Assembly (NCBI RefSeq): GCF_026340095.1
Contig: NZ_JAPEPO010000001.1
Location: forward strand, 6,670,001-6,734,000
From: Streptomyces sp. NBC_01446
Lineage (GTDB): Bacteria; Actinomycetota; Actinomycetes; Streptomycetales; Streptomycetaceae
Direction of reading: 5' to 3'
DNA length: 64,000 nt
This document shows, piece after piece, positions 53,338 to 61,184 of the stretch. Every line of letters starts with the position of its first letter. Position 1 is the stretch's first letter. Both the position numbers and the translations under genes were made by a program. The notes under the pieces were generated by a model that was not told the DNA's origin, ran no database searches, and worked only from the letters and a program-made list of their open reading frames with translations.

Positions 53338-53784
53338 ATGAATACGGGGAGTGACGAGGCGGCCGAGTCTGAATCCGGGGCCGCGACGACGGGGGGCGGG
53401 GCGAAGGTCGAGCCGGAGCTCGGCTCGCGGGCGCCGGAGTTCATCAAGGCCCGCAGAGCCCTGCATCTGAGCTGGCAGGTCGGCGTCTTCGTGGTCGGGC
53501 TCGCGGTGGTGGTGGCGGGCGTGATCATGCTGCCGCTGCCGGGCCCGGGCTGGCTGGTGATCTTCGGCGGCATGGCGATCTGGGCGACCGAGTTCGTCTG
53601 GGCGCAGCTCGTGCTCCGCTGGACGAAGCGCAAGGTCACCGAGGCCACGCGGCGCGCGCTCGACCCCGCGGTGCGCCGGCGGAACATCATCCTGACGTCG
53701 GTCGGCGTGGTGATCATCGCGGTGCTCGTGGCGATCTACGTGTGGAAGTTCGGCTTCGAGATGCCGTGGAAGATCAAGGAGTGA
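53338..53784 (+). CDS. TIGR02611-family membrane protein (PGPGW motif)
   Basis: 148 aa. Two close hydrophobic segments flank the family hallmark: GVIMLPLPGPGWLVIFGGMA then IWATEFVWAQLVLRWTKRK; a third helix, ILTSVGVVIIAVLVAIYVWK, lies near the C-terminus. Function unknown; the family is conserved in actinobacteria. TAGGTT ends 7 nt before the ATG and there is no ribosome-binding site, suggesting a leaderless transcript. Divergent from ssgB. Confidence 0.9.
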   Translation: MNTGSDEAAESESGAATTGGGAKVEPELGSRAPEFIKARRALHLSWQVGVFVVGLAVVVAGVIMLPLPGPGWLVIFGGMAIWATEFVWAQLVLRWTKRKVTEATRRALDPAVRRRNIILTSVGVVIIAVLVAIYVWKFGFEMPWKIKE

Positions 53785-53869
53785 GCGGGGTGGCCCGCGA
53801 GGGTCGCGCCGGGGGTGTCAGGGCTGGTCGGAGCACCTGCTGACATGCGGTAATGTTCTCTCTGCGCCC

Positions 53870-53941
53870 GGGCGATTAGCTCAGTGGGAGAGCGCTTCGT
53901 TCACACCGAAGAGGTCACTGGTTCGAACCCAGTATCGCCCA
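53870..53941 (+). tRNA. tRNA-Val (CAC)
   Basis: 72 nt. Acceptor stem GGGCGAT/ATCGCCC, anticodon stem CTTCG/CGAAG with loop TTCACAC (anticodon CAC), T-loop GGTTCGAACCC, discriminator A; CCA not encoded (CCC follows). Confidence 0.97.
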
Positions 53942-53949
53942 CCCCGGAC

Positions 53950-53986
53950 CGAGTGCCCCGGAGGCTTCAAGCCTCCGGGGCACTCG
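53950..53986 (+). terminator. Terminator of the first tRNA-Val (CAC)
   Basis: CGAGTGCCCCGGAGGC pairs exactly with GCCTCCGGGGCACTCG around TTCAA, 9 nt after the tRNA. Confidence 0.85.
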
Positions 53987-54268
53987 GCGTTTCCGCGTCC
54001 GGCCGCCATGATCTGCAAGCGCTTTCTGGCTGCGGCGCGCTCCTGGTGTCCGGCGACCGGAACAGGAATCCCATAATCCGTACGGATGCCTGGGATATAA
54101 ATCCCCGCGGGCCCCTTCGGTAATTCGATGGGTGGGCGGACCTGACCCCGTTTCAGAGTTTCCGGACTTCACCGGGAATCCGGAAGTTCTGACGGTGAAT
54201 CAATGACCGTCGGCATCAGGCCAATTCACGTTCAGGTGAGTCACCGCGTAACGGGGGAGACTCGCACC

Positions 54269-54715
54269 ATGGACTGGAACCACTACCGCTTCCGCAGTGT
54301 CTGGGACCTGCCCGAGGAGCCCGCCGACGTGTTCGCGGCCCTGGAGCGCGCCGAGGACTACCCCCTGTGGTGGCCCCAAGTGCGCGAGGCGACACCCCTT
54401 GACGAGCGCCGCGGCACCGCCCGCTTCCGCTCGCTCCTCCCGTACGACCTGTTCGTGACGGCCACCGCCCTGCGCCGTGACACCGAGGCCGGGGTCCTGG
54501 AGATCACCGTTTCCGGCGACCTGGAGGGCTGGGTGCGGTGGACCGTGCGCGCGCAAGAGGGCGGGACGCGCGCGGTGTACGAGCAGGAGGTGGAGGTGTG
54601 CAAACCCCTGTTGCGGCGGTTCGCCCTCGTCGGCAGGCCGGTGTTCCTCGTCAACCACGCGCTGATGATGCGGGGTGGGCGGCGCGGGCTCGTCGCGCAT
54701 CTGCGGCGGCGGTGA
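54269..54715 (+). CDS. SRPBCC-fold (START/polyketide cyclase-like) protein
   Basis: 148 aa. The sequence MDWNHYRFRSVWDLPEEPAD, VFAALERAEDYPLWWPQVRE and the alternating strands LEITVSGDLEGWVRWTVRAQ fit a SRPBCC barrel, a hydrophobic ligand-binding fold (aromatase/cyclase, coenzyme Q-binding and similar). Ligand unknown. GGGGGAG lies 9 nt before ATG 54269; the in-frame ATG 54203 is upstream of that and less likely. It sits between two identical tRNA-Val(CAC) genes. Confidence 0.8.
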   Translation: MDWNHYRFRSVWDLPEEPADVFAALERAEDYPLWWPQVREATPLDERRGTARFRSLLPYDLFVTATALRRDTEAGVLEITVSGDLEGWVRWTVRAQEGGTRAVYEQEVEVCKPLLRRFALVGRPVFLVNHALMMRGGRRGLVAHLRRR

Positions 54716-54768
54716 CCGAACCGGTTTGTTGGAAACCCGCCGGGGCCTGTATGGTTCAACCCGTTCCC

Positions 54769-54840
54769 GGGCGATTAGCTCAGTGGGAGAGCGCTTCGTT
54801 CACACCGAAGAGGTCACTGGTTCGAACCCAGTATCGCCCA
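54769..54840 (+). tRNA. tRNA-Val (CAC), second copy
   Basis: 72 nt, identical to 53870-53941 with loop TTCACAC (anticodon CAC). Confidence 0.97.
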
Positions 54841-54848
54841 CCCGGAAG

Positions 54849-54880
54849 AAAGCCGGTCCGTCAGCAGACGGACCGGCTTT
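54849..54880. terminator. Terminator of the second tRNA-Val (CAC)
   Basis: AAAGCCGGTCCGT pairs exactly with ACGGACCGGCTTT around CAGCAG, followed by T-rich sequence; it may also serve the convergent exonuclease gene. Confidence 0.85.
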
Positions 54881-54915
54881 TCTGCGCCCCGGCCCTGAGC
54901 CCGTACGGGCAACTG

Positions 54916-55641
54916 TCAGGCGGCCTCCCGCAGTTCCGTGCGCATCGGCCACGCCGGATCCACCGTCTCCGGATTGCCGCTGCGCGCGAACCACGCCTGC
55001 AGCCCACGCGCCTGCGCGGCATGCCACACCGCCTGAAGCGTGTGCAGCTCGGCGGGGGACAGACGCTCCAGGCGGGACGCGAAGCGGCGCCCCACGGCCC
55101 GTACGACATCCAGGGAGGCCTGCGCGTCCGCGGCCGCGTCGTGCGCGCCTTCCAGCTCCACCTCGTAGTGCGCGCACAGGTCCGTCAGGGTGCGGCGGCC
55201 CTTGCGGTAGCGGTCCAGGTGTTTGTCGAGGACGCGCGGATCGAGGACGCACAGCGACGAGCTCTCCATGTAGCGGCCGAGCGCGGAGGCGCGATGTCGC
55301 CGCAACTCCCGGTCCAGGAGCGTCAGATCGAACGGCGCGTTCATCACCACGAGCGGGCGGCCCGCCGCCGCCTGCTCGCCCAGCAGCCGGGCTATCTCCT
55401 CCATGACGGGTGCGGGCCAGCGGCCGTTGCGCTGGAGGTGCTCGTCCGTCAGGCCGTGCACCTCAGTCGCCCCGGCCGGCACCGGCACTCCCGGATTCAC
55501 GAGCCAGCGTGAGACCCGCGGCCGGCTGCCCGCGGCGTCCTGCACCACGATCGCGGCCGACACGATGCGATCGCTCTCCACGTCCACGCCGGTGGTCTCG
55601 GTGTCGAAGGCGGCCAGAGGACCCTCGTACCAGCACGTCAT
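54916..55641 (-). CDS. DnaQ-like 3'-5' exonuclease (DEDDh)
   Basis: 241 aa. The exonuclease motifs are ExoI LAAFDTETTGVDVESD, ExoII VVMNAPFDLTLLDREL and ExoIII GAHDAAADAQASLDVV (H and D). This is the DEDDh type found in the epsilon subunit of DNA polymerase III and in stand-alone nucleases that process RNA or DNA ends. As an independent gene with a Trp/Ala-rich C-terminus, it is probably accessory rather than replicative. Confidence 0.88.
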   Translation of the reverse strand: MTCWYEGPLAAFDTETTGVDVESDRIVSAAIVVQDAAGSRPRVSRWLVNPGVPVPAGATEVHGLTDEHLQRNGRWPAPVMEEIARLLGEQAAAGRPLVVMNAPFDLTLLDRELRRHRASALGRYMESSSLCVLDPRVLDKHLDRYRKGRRTLTDLCAHYEVELEGAHDAAADAQASLDVVRAVGRRFASRLERLSPAELHTLQAVWHAAQARGLQAWFARSGNPETVDPAWPMRTELREAA

Positions 55642-55810
55642 GTCAATGCAACTCCTCGTTCACACCTGGCAGATGGCCCCTCGCTGCTGCCCGTTTCGGT
55701 GATACCCGGGCTGTTTGCGTCGTACGCCGACCGGAGACAACACAGATACGGGTCACGGCAGTTCAGCGGCCCGCCCAGGGAATTCATCTGTTTCGGAAGG
55801 TCAGTTGGAC

Positions 55811-56377
55811 ATGGCGCTCGCGCAGCCCGAACAGGGTGGGCTGCTGCCCGAGGGGATCGCACCGCCGCGCGGCACACTCGCCACCACCGCCTGCATGGAG
55901 ACACTCCAGGTGGGCTATCTGCACGCCGTAGCGGCAGCCGCGGGCTGTTCGCTCTCTCAGCCGTTCCCTGACAACGGAATCGACTGGCACGTCAGCCACA
56001 GCGCCCCCGGGCACACGGTCGACGACGAGGTCACCATCAAGGTGCAGCTCAAGTGCACGTACCAGCTCCCGCCGAAGCCGCCGGGGCCGTCCTTCTCCTT
56101 CACGCTCGACAACGCACACCTGGAGAAGCTCGCCCGCACGCCGGTGTCGGTGCACAAGATCCTGGTCGTGATGATCGTGCCGCGTTCGCAGGACGACTGG
56201 CTGCGGGCCGGCCACGACCGGCTCGACCTGCGGCACTGCTGCTACTGGACCAACCTGGCCGGCCACCCCGTGACAGGACGGCGCCGCACCACCGTGCGCA
56301 TCCCGACCTCGCGGATCTTCGACGACCGTGCGCTCTGCGAGATCATGACGCGGATCGGGACGGGCGGAAGGCCCTGA
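55811..56377 (+). CDS. DUF4365 family protein (nuclease-like)
   Basis: 188 aa from ATG 55811. DUF4365 is a PD-(D/E)xK-like domain; here FPDNGIDWHVSHSA supplies the conserved D58 and IKVQLKCTYQL the Q79-x-K81 pair, a known variant of the nuclease core. The C-terminus KILVVMIVPRSQDDWLRAGH then RLDLRHCCYWTNLAGHPV is typical. It might cleave or bind nucleic acid; no target is known. The frame is open from 55715, but GGAAGG lies 10 nt before the ATG chosen. It is followed after 63 nt by an unknown 405-aa protein in the same direction. Confidence 0.8.
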   Translation: MALAQPEQGGLLPEGIAPPRGTLATTACMETLQVGYLHAVAAAAGCSLSQPFPDNGIDWHVSHSAPGHTVDDEVTIKVQLKCTYQLPPKPPGPSFSFTLDNAHLEKLARTPVSVHKILVVMIVPRSQDDWLRAGHDRLDLRHCCYWTNLAGHPVTGRRRTTVRIPTSRIFDDRALCEIMTRIGTGGRP

Positions 56378-56421
56378 AGGACGCGGGAGGCCCTGACGGG
56401 CAACGCGCGAGGCCCTGACGG
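56369..56421. repeat. Three copies of AGGCCCTGACGG
   Basis: AGGCCCTGA(A/C)GG occurs at 56369-56380, 56388-56399 and 56410-56421; the first copy contains the stop codon of the DUF4365 gene. Minor tandem duplication within the intergenic spacer. Confidence 0.5.
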
Positions 56422-56440
56422 ACAGGGAGGGAGACCCCTG

Positions 56441-57658
56441 ATGCAGCACCGCCCGACCGACGATCGCCTTCGCGCCCTGAACACCGCCCGATCCCACCCC
56501 GCCGACCTCGAAGGCCCCGGACCGGAGCAGGTCGACCCGGTCGTGCTCAACGCACTGCTCGACCGGCACGGCTGGGAACGCCGCGGCGGCGCCACCGGGC
56601 GCTATGTGCGCTGGACGCTGCCCGGCGCCTCCGGGCGCACCAGCCTGCTCGTGCCGGAGACCCGCGCCTTTCCCGACAGCGACGACCTGCTCGGCGAGGC
56701 GCTCGAGGCCCTGGAGCGCAGCGGGTCGCCCTCCGCGCGGGAGGTCCTCGTCTCGCTCGCCGTGCCGAGCGACGAGATCCGCTGGTGGCGCGATGTGCCG
56801 GCCGGGCCCGCGGGCAGCGCCGCGTGGCCGGTGGAGGAGCAACTGCGCGCCGCCGCCCGGCGGATGCTGCTCGCCGCCGCGCTCGCCGCCCGCGGCAGGG
56901 CCGGCTACTACGGCGCCCGCCACCGCAGGCCCGCCGCCGCGTCGCTGGAGACCGTCCTCGTCGGTGACGCCCCCGGCGGCCGCAGGCTCACCGCGTTCGT
57001 GCCCGTCGCCGCGGGACGCGCGCTCGCAGTCCGTCTCCACCAGGCGCTGTACGCGGCCCGCGAGGCCATCGACTACCGGCGGGCCACCGGCGGCATGGAC
57101 GCCTTCGACGGCGCGGTCGAGGCGGGGGTGAGCCACGAGCTCGTCGAAGCGCTCGTCGCCCTCGTCCGCGGTACGGAGGGAGCCCGGGTCGGCGTCGAGT
57201 GGTCACCGGCGGCCGGGGTGCCCGACGAGTGCACGGCCGGGGACGCGCCCGTCGAGTTCTCGCCCGGCGACCTGGCCGTCCTGCGGGAGGCGAGCGCCCG
57301 CTATCTGCAGGCCGAGCCGTCCATCGCCGTCCGCGTCACCGGGACCGTCGTGCGCATGCGCAGATCGGGGCCGCGCGGAGAGGGTACGGTGCGGCTGCAC
57401 GTCATAGGGGGCGCCGATGTGCCGCACGTCCGGATGACGCTGGACGAGGAGGCGTACCGGACGGCGGGGCACGCGCATCTCGTGGGGCTGCCGATCAGGG
57501 TGCACGGGCGGCTGGAGAGCCGGGGCGGCTTCCGGCGGCTGACCGGGGCGAGCGAGGTGGTGCCCGTACAGGTGGAGGAGGCCGAGCGGGACCGGCTGAT
57601 GAAGTCGCTCCAGGAGAATCTGGACTTCTTCGAGGAGGCGTGCAGCGGGGACGACTGA
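56441..57658 (+). CDS. Unknown protein downstream of the DUF4365 gene
   Basis: 405 aa, soluble. No family is recognised with confidence. The N-terminal 120 residues are acidic (ADLEGPGPEQVDPVVLNALL, DRHGWERRGGATGRYVRWTL), the middle is Ala/Arg-rich and helical, and residues about 290-400 form alternating strands (AVRVTGTVVRMRRSGPRGEG, TVRLHVIGGADVPHVRMTLD, LVGLPIRVHGRLESRGGFRR) reminiscent of an OB-fold, ending with an acidic helix. Its place 63 nt behind the DUF4365 gene suggests the two are made together. GGGAGGGAG lies before the ATG. Confidence 0.6.
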   Translation: MQHRPTDDRLRALNTARSHPADLEGPGPEQVDPVVLNALLDRHGWERRGGATGRYVRWTLPGASGRTSLLVPETRAFPDSDDLLGEALEALERSGSPSAREVLVSLAVPSDEIRWWRDVPAGPAGSAAWPVEEQLRAAARRMLLAAALAARGRAGYYGARHRRPAAASLETVLVGDAPGGRRLTAFVPVAAGRALAVRLHQALYAAREAIDYRRATGGMDAFDGAVEAGVSHELVEALVALVRGTEGARVGVEWSPAAGVPDECTAGDAPVEFSPGDLAVLREASARYLQAEPSIAVRVTGTVVRMRRSGPRGEGTVRLHVIGGADVPHVRMTLDEEAYRTAGHAHLVGLPIRVHGRLESRGGFRRLTGASEVVPVQVEEAERDRLMKSLQENLDFFEEACSGDD

Positions 57659-57821
57659 GCTCACTGGCTCGTGAGCAGGGGGTTCCCGGCGTGTGCACGG
57701 GGATCGCGGCGCGGGCCGCGTTGATGCCGTTTCGCGAGTCGGGCCCCGGGCTCGGTACGATCCCCTGTGTATTGCGCGCGTGGCCAGATCATCGCGTGCC
57801 CCCTTCAGGCAGGAGAGTCCG

Positions 57822-59798
57822 GTGTCAGACGTCCGTGTGATCATCCAACGCGATTCCGAGCGGGAAGAGCGCGTGGTGACGACGGGCACTACGGCCGCCG
57901 AGCTCTTCGCCGGCGAGCGCACCATCGTCGCCGCCCGTGTGGCCGGCGAGCTGAAGGACCTCGCGTACGCCGTGCGGGACGGCGAGGAGGTCGAGCCCGT
58001 CGAGATCTCCTCCGAGGACGGCCTGGCCATCCTGCGCCACTCCACCGCCCACGTGATGGCGCAGGCCGTGCAGGAGCTGTTCCCCGACGCCAAGCTGGGC
58101 ATCGGCCCGCCGGTCAAGGACGGTTTCTACTACGACTTCGACGTGGAGAAGCCCTTCACGCCCGAGGATCTCAAGGCCATCGAGAAGAAGATGCAGGAGA
58201 TCCAGAAGCGCGGGCAGCGCTTCTCGCGCCGTGTCGTCACCGACGCGGCCGCCCGCGAGGAGCTGGCCGACGAGCCGTACAAGCTGGAGCTCATCGGCAT
58301 CAAGGGCTCCGCGTCCACCGACGACGGTGCGAATGTCGAGGTGGGCGGCGGCGAGCTGACCATCTACGACAACCTCGACGCCAAGACCGGTGACCTGTGC
58401 TGGAAGGACCTCTGCCGCGGTCCCCACCTGCCCACCACCCGCAACATCCCCGCGTTCAAGCTGATGCGGAACGCGGCGGCGTACTGGCGCGGCAGCGAGA
58501 AGAACCCGATGCTCCAGCGCATCTACGGCACCGCCTGGCCGTCGAAGGACGAGCTGAAGGCGCACCTGGAGTTCCTCGCCGAGGCCGAGAAGCGCGACCA
58601 CCGCAAGCTGGGCAACGAGCTGGACCTGTTCTCCATCCCCGACCAGATCGGTTCCGGTCTGGCCGTCTTCCACCCCAAGGGCGGCATCATCCGCCGGGTC
58701 ATGGAGGACTACTCGCGCCGCCGGCACGAGGAGGAGGGCTACGAGTTCGTCTACACCCCCCACGCCACGAAGGGGAAGCTCTTCGAGACCTCGGGCCACC
58801 TGGACTGGTACGCCGACGGCATGTACCCGCCCATGCAGCTCGACGAGGGCGTGGACTACTACCTCAAGCCCATGAACTGCCCGATGCACAACCTGATCTT
58901 CGATGCGCGCGGGCGTTCCTACCGTGAACTGCCGCTGCGCCTCTTCGAGTTCGGCACCGTGTACCGGTACGAGAAGTCGGGCGTCGTGCACGGCCTCACC
59001 CGCGCCCGCGGCTTCACGCAGGACGACGCGCACATCTACTGCACCAAGGAGCAGATGGCGGAGGAGCTCGACAAGACGCTCACCTTCGTCCTCGGCCTGC
59101 TGCGCGACTACGGCCTCACCGACTTCTACCTGGAGCTGTCCACCAAGGACCCGGAGAAGTTCGTCGGCTCGGACGAGGTCTGGGAAGAGGCCACCGAGAC
59201 GCTGCGCCAGGTCGCCGAGAAGCAGGGCCTCCCGCTGGTCCCGGACCCGGGCGGCGCCGCGTTCTACGGCCCGAAGATCTCCGTCCAGGCGAAGGACGCC
59301 ATCGGCCGCACCTGGCAGATGTCGACCGTGCAGCTCGACTTCAACCTGCCGGAGCGCTTCAACCTGGAGTACACCGGCCCCGACGGCACCAAGCAGCGCC
59401 CGGTCATGATCCACCGTGCGCTGTTCGGCTCCATCGAGCGGTTCTTCGCGGTGCTCCTCGAGCACTACGCGGGTGCCTTCCCGGCCTGGCTCGCGCCGGT
59501 GCAGGCGGTCGGCATCCCGATCGGCGACGCGCACATCCCGTACCTCGAGGAGTTCGCGGCCAAGGCGAAGCGGAAGGGGCTGCGCGTCGACGTGGACTCT
59601 TCGTCGGACCGTATGCAGAAGAAGATCAGGAACGCGCAGAAGCAGAAGGTGCCGTTCATGATCATCGCGGGCGACGAGGACATGGCGGCCGGCGCCGTCT
59701 CCTTCCGCTACCGCGACGGCTCGCAGGAGAACGGCATCCCCGTCGACGAGGCGATCGAGAAGATCGTCAAGGTCGTCGAGGAGCGCGTGCAGGTCTGA
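57822..59798 (+). CDS. thrS: Threonyl-tRNA synthetase
   Basis: 658 aa. An N-terminal TGS domain (about 1-60) and the second additional (editing) domain with [20 protein letters not shown] are followed by the class II core: motif 2 region [16 protein letters not shown], zinc-ligand KPMNCPMHN, and motif 3 [20 protein letters not shown]. The anticodon-binding domain ends the protein. The GTG at 57822 has AGGAGAG 4 nt upstream. TACGAT (57756-57761) is a likely -10, giving a short leader without a T-box. Convergent with a K+ channel gene through an overlapping terminator. Confidence 0.96.
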   Translation: MSDVRVIIQRDSEREERVVTTGTTAAELFAGERTIVAARVAGELKDLAYAVRDGEEVEPVEISSEDGLAILRHSTAHVMAQAVQELFPDAKLGIGPPVKDGFYYDFDVEKPFTPEDLKAIEKKMQEIQKRGQRFSRRVVTDAAAREELADEPYKLELIGIKGSASTDDGANVEVGGGELTIYDNLDAKTGDLCWKDLCRGPHLPTTRNIPAFKLMRNAAAYWRGSEKNPMLQRIYGTAWPSKDELKAHLEFLAEAEKRDHRKLGNELDLFSIPDQIGSGLAVFHPKGGIIRRVMEDYSRRRHEEEGYEFVYTPHATKGKLFETSGHLDWYADGMYPPMQLDEGVDYYLKPMNCPMHNLIFDARGRSYRELPLRLFEFGTVYRYEKSGVVHGLTRARGFTQDDAHIYCTKEQMAEELDKTLTFVLGLLRDYGLTDFYLELSTKDPEKFVGSDEVWEEATETLRQVAEKQGLPLVPDPGGAAFYGPKISVQAKDAIGRTWQMSTVQLDFNLPERFNLEYTGPDGTKQRPVMIHRALFGSIERFFAVLLEHYAGAFPAWLAPVQAVGIPIGDAHIPYLEEFAAKAKRKGLRVDVDSSSDRMQKKIRNAQKQKVPFMIIAGDEDMAAGAVSFRYRDGSQENGIPVDEAIEKIVKVVEERVQV

Positions 59799-59829
59799 CG
59801 CCCGCCGCTGACGGCAGCGACGTACGACA

Positions 59830-60498
59830 TCAAGAGGCCCCCGGGAATTCTCCCGGGGGCCTCTCGTCGTCGTCGCGCCGGAACACCTGGAACATCCAGG
59901 ACGAGAACGAGCCCGTGATCGCTCCGAGCAGCGCCAGACCGCACGCCATCAGCGCCACCGCCACCAGACGCCCGAGTGGGGTCACCGGCACCACGTCCCC
60001 GTATCCGACCGTCGCCAGCGTCGAGCAGGCCCACCACACGGAGTCCCCGAAGGTACGGATCGTGGCGTGCGGCTGCCCGCGCTCGACCTGGTACACGGCC
60101 AGCGCCGCCGCGAATCCGAGCAGCGTGGCGGACATCCCGGCGTACGTCGCCACGCGCGCGTGCAGGCTGAGCCGCGGTTGTTCGTGCCGCCGCCGCACGG
60201 CGTCGTAGGTCCGCACGACCTGCAGTGGGCGCAGCAGCGGCAGCGCCACGACCACCGCGTCCAGCCAGTGGTGGCGCACGAACGAGAGCCCCTTGCCGCT
60301 GTGGCGCCATCGGATGGCGAAGTCCAGCACGAAGACGGCCCAGGCGGCGGAGGTCACCGCGAGACACGCGTCGCGCACCGCGTCCGGGAGCCCGCGCCCC
60401 AGGACTCTGACCGCGTACGACGCGAGGAACAGCAGGGCCGCCAGCGTCAGCGGGGTCTCCATCCGGTGCTCCCACGGCGTGCGCCGTCTCTCGTCCAT
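59830..60498 (-). CDS. Voltage-gated-type potassium channel
   Basis: 222 aa with about five to six membrane helices, an arginine-containing S4-like segment (VRTYDAVRRRHEQPRL) and the selectivity filter CSTLATVGYGDVVPV (TVGYGD). A K+ channel subunit without a regulatory RCK domain. Its last codons overlap the thrS terminator hairpin, so the coding sequence and the terminator share the same bases. Confidence 0.9.
   Translation of the reverse strand: MDERRRTPWEHRMETPLTLAALLFLASYAVRVLGRGLPDAVRDACLAVTSAAWAVFVLDFAIRWRHSGKGLSFVRHHWLDAVVVALPLLRPLQVVRTYDAVRRRHEQPRLSLHARVATYAGMSATLLGFAAALAVYQVERGQPHATIRTFGDSVWWACSTLATVGYGDVVPVTPLGRLVAVALMACGLALLGAITGSFSSWMFQVFRRDDDERPPGEFPGAS
59834..59863. terminator. 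thrS terminator overlapping the channel gene 3' end
   Basis: GAGGCCCCCGGGA pairs exactly with TCCCGGGGGCCTC around ATTC. It lies 35 nt after thrS and within the last 12 codons of the channel gene. Confidence 0.8.
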
Positions 60499-60576
60499 CG
60501 GTCAAGGATCACGGGCGGGGGCCGGGACCTGCCCCGCCGACACGCTCCGAACGGGCGAAGCCATATGCTGCATCTC

Positions 60577-61131
60577 ATGACGAGTGAGCCGGAGCAGCAC
60601 ACGGGGCCGGTGGGTGAGCCGGACGGGTTCGGGCGCCTTTGGACGCCGCACCGGATGGCCTACATTCAGGGGGAGAACAAGCCGACCGGACCGGGAGCCG
60701 ACGACGGCTGTCCGTTCTGCGCCGCACCCGGCATGACCGACGAGGAAGCGCTGATCGTGGCGCGCGGCGCGAGCGTCTACGCGATCCTCAACCTCTATCC
60801 GTACAACGGCGGCCACTTGATGGTGCTGCCGTACCGGCACGTCGCCGACTACACGGATCTGGACGACGGCGAGACCGCCGAGCTGGCCCTCTTCACCAAG
60901 CGCGCGATGGCCGCGCTGCGCACCGCGTCCGGGGCGCACGGCTTCAACATCGGCATGAACCAGGGCGCGGTGGCGGGGGCCGGTATCGCCGCGCACCTGC
61001 ACCAGCACATCGTTCCGCGCTGGGGCGGCGACACCAATTTCATGCCCGTGGTGGGTCACACCAAGGTGCTGCCGCAGCTGCTCGGCGACACCAGGACCGC
61101 GCTGGCCAAGGCCTGGCCGGACGCCGGCTGA
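60577..61131 (+). CDS. HIT-family nucleotide-binding protein
   Basis: 184 aa. The histidine triad HLHQHIVPRW (HxHxH) near the C-terminus, together with PFCAAPGMTDEEALIVARGA and NLYPYNGGHLMVLPYRHV, marks a branch-1 HIT hydrolase/transferase acting on nucleoside polyphosphates or AMP conjugates. TATGCT ends 7 nt before ATG 60577, suggesting a leaderless transcript; ATG 60565 in the same frame would then lie in the promoter. Divergent from the channel gene. Confidence 0.85.
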   Translation: MTSEPEQHTGPVGEPDGFGRLWTPHRMAYIQGENKPTGPGADDGCPFCAAPGMTDEEALIVARGASVYAILNLYPYNGGHLMVLPYRHVADYTDLDDGETAELALFTKRAMAALRTASGAHGFNIGMNQGAVAGAGIAAHLHQHIVPRWGGDTNFMPVVGHTKVLPQLLGDTRTALAKAWPDAG

Positions 61132-61184
61132 GCCGATCGTGACCGGCCGGCCGGGCGCTTACGTCCCGGGCCGGCCGCGCCCGG

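Noticed and set aside
57659-57821. A T-box regulator before thrS
   Set aside because: The gap is only about 160 nt, no T-box core or specifier stem is seen, and the likely transcript leader is about 55 nt.
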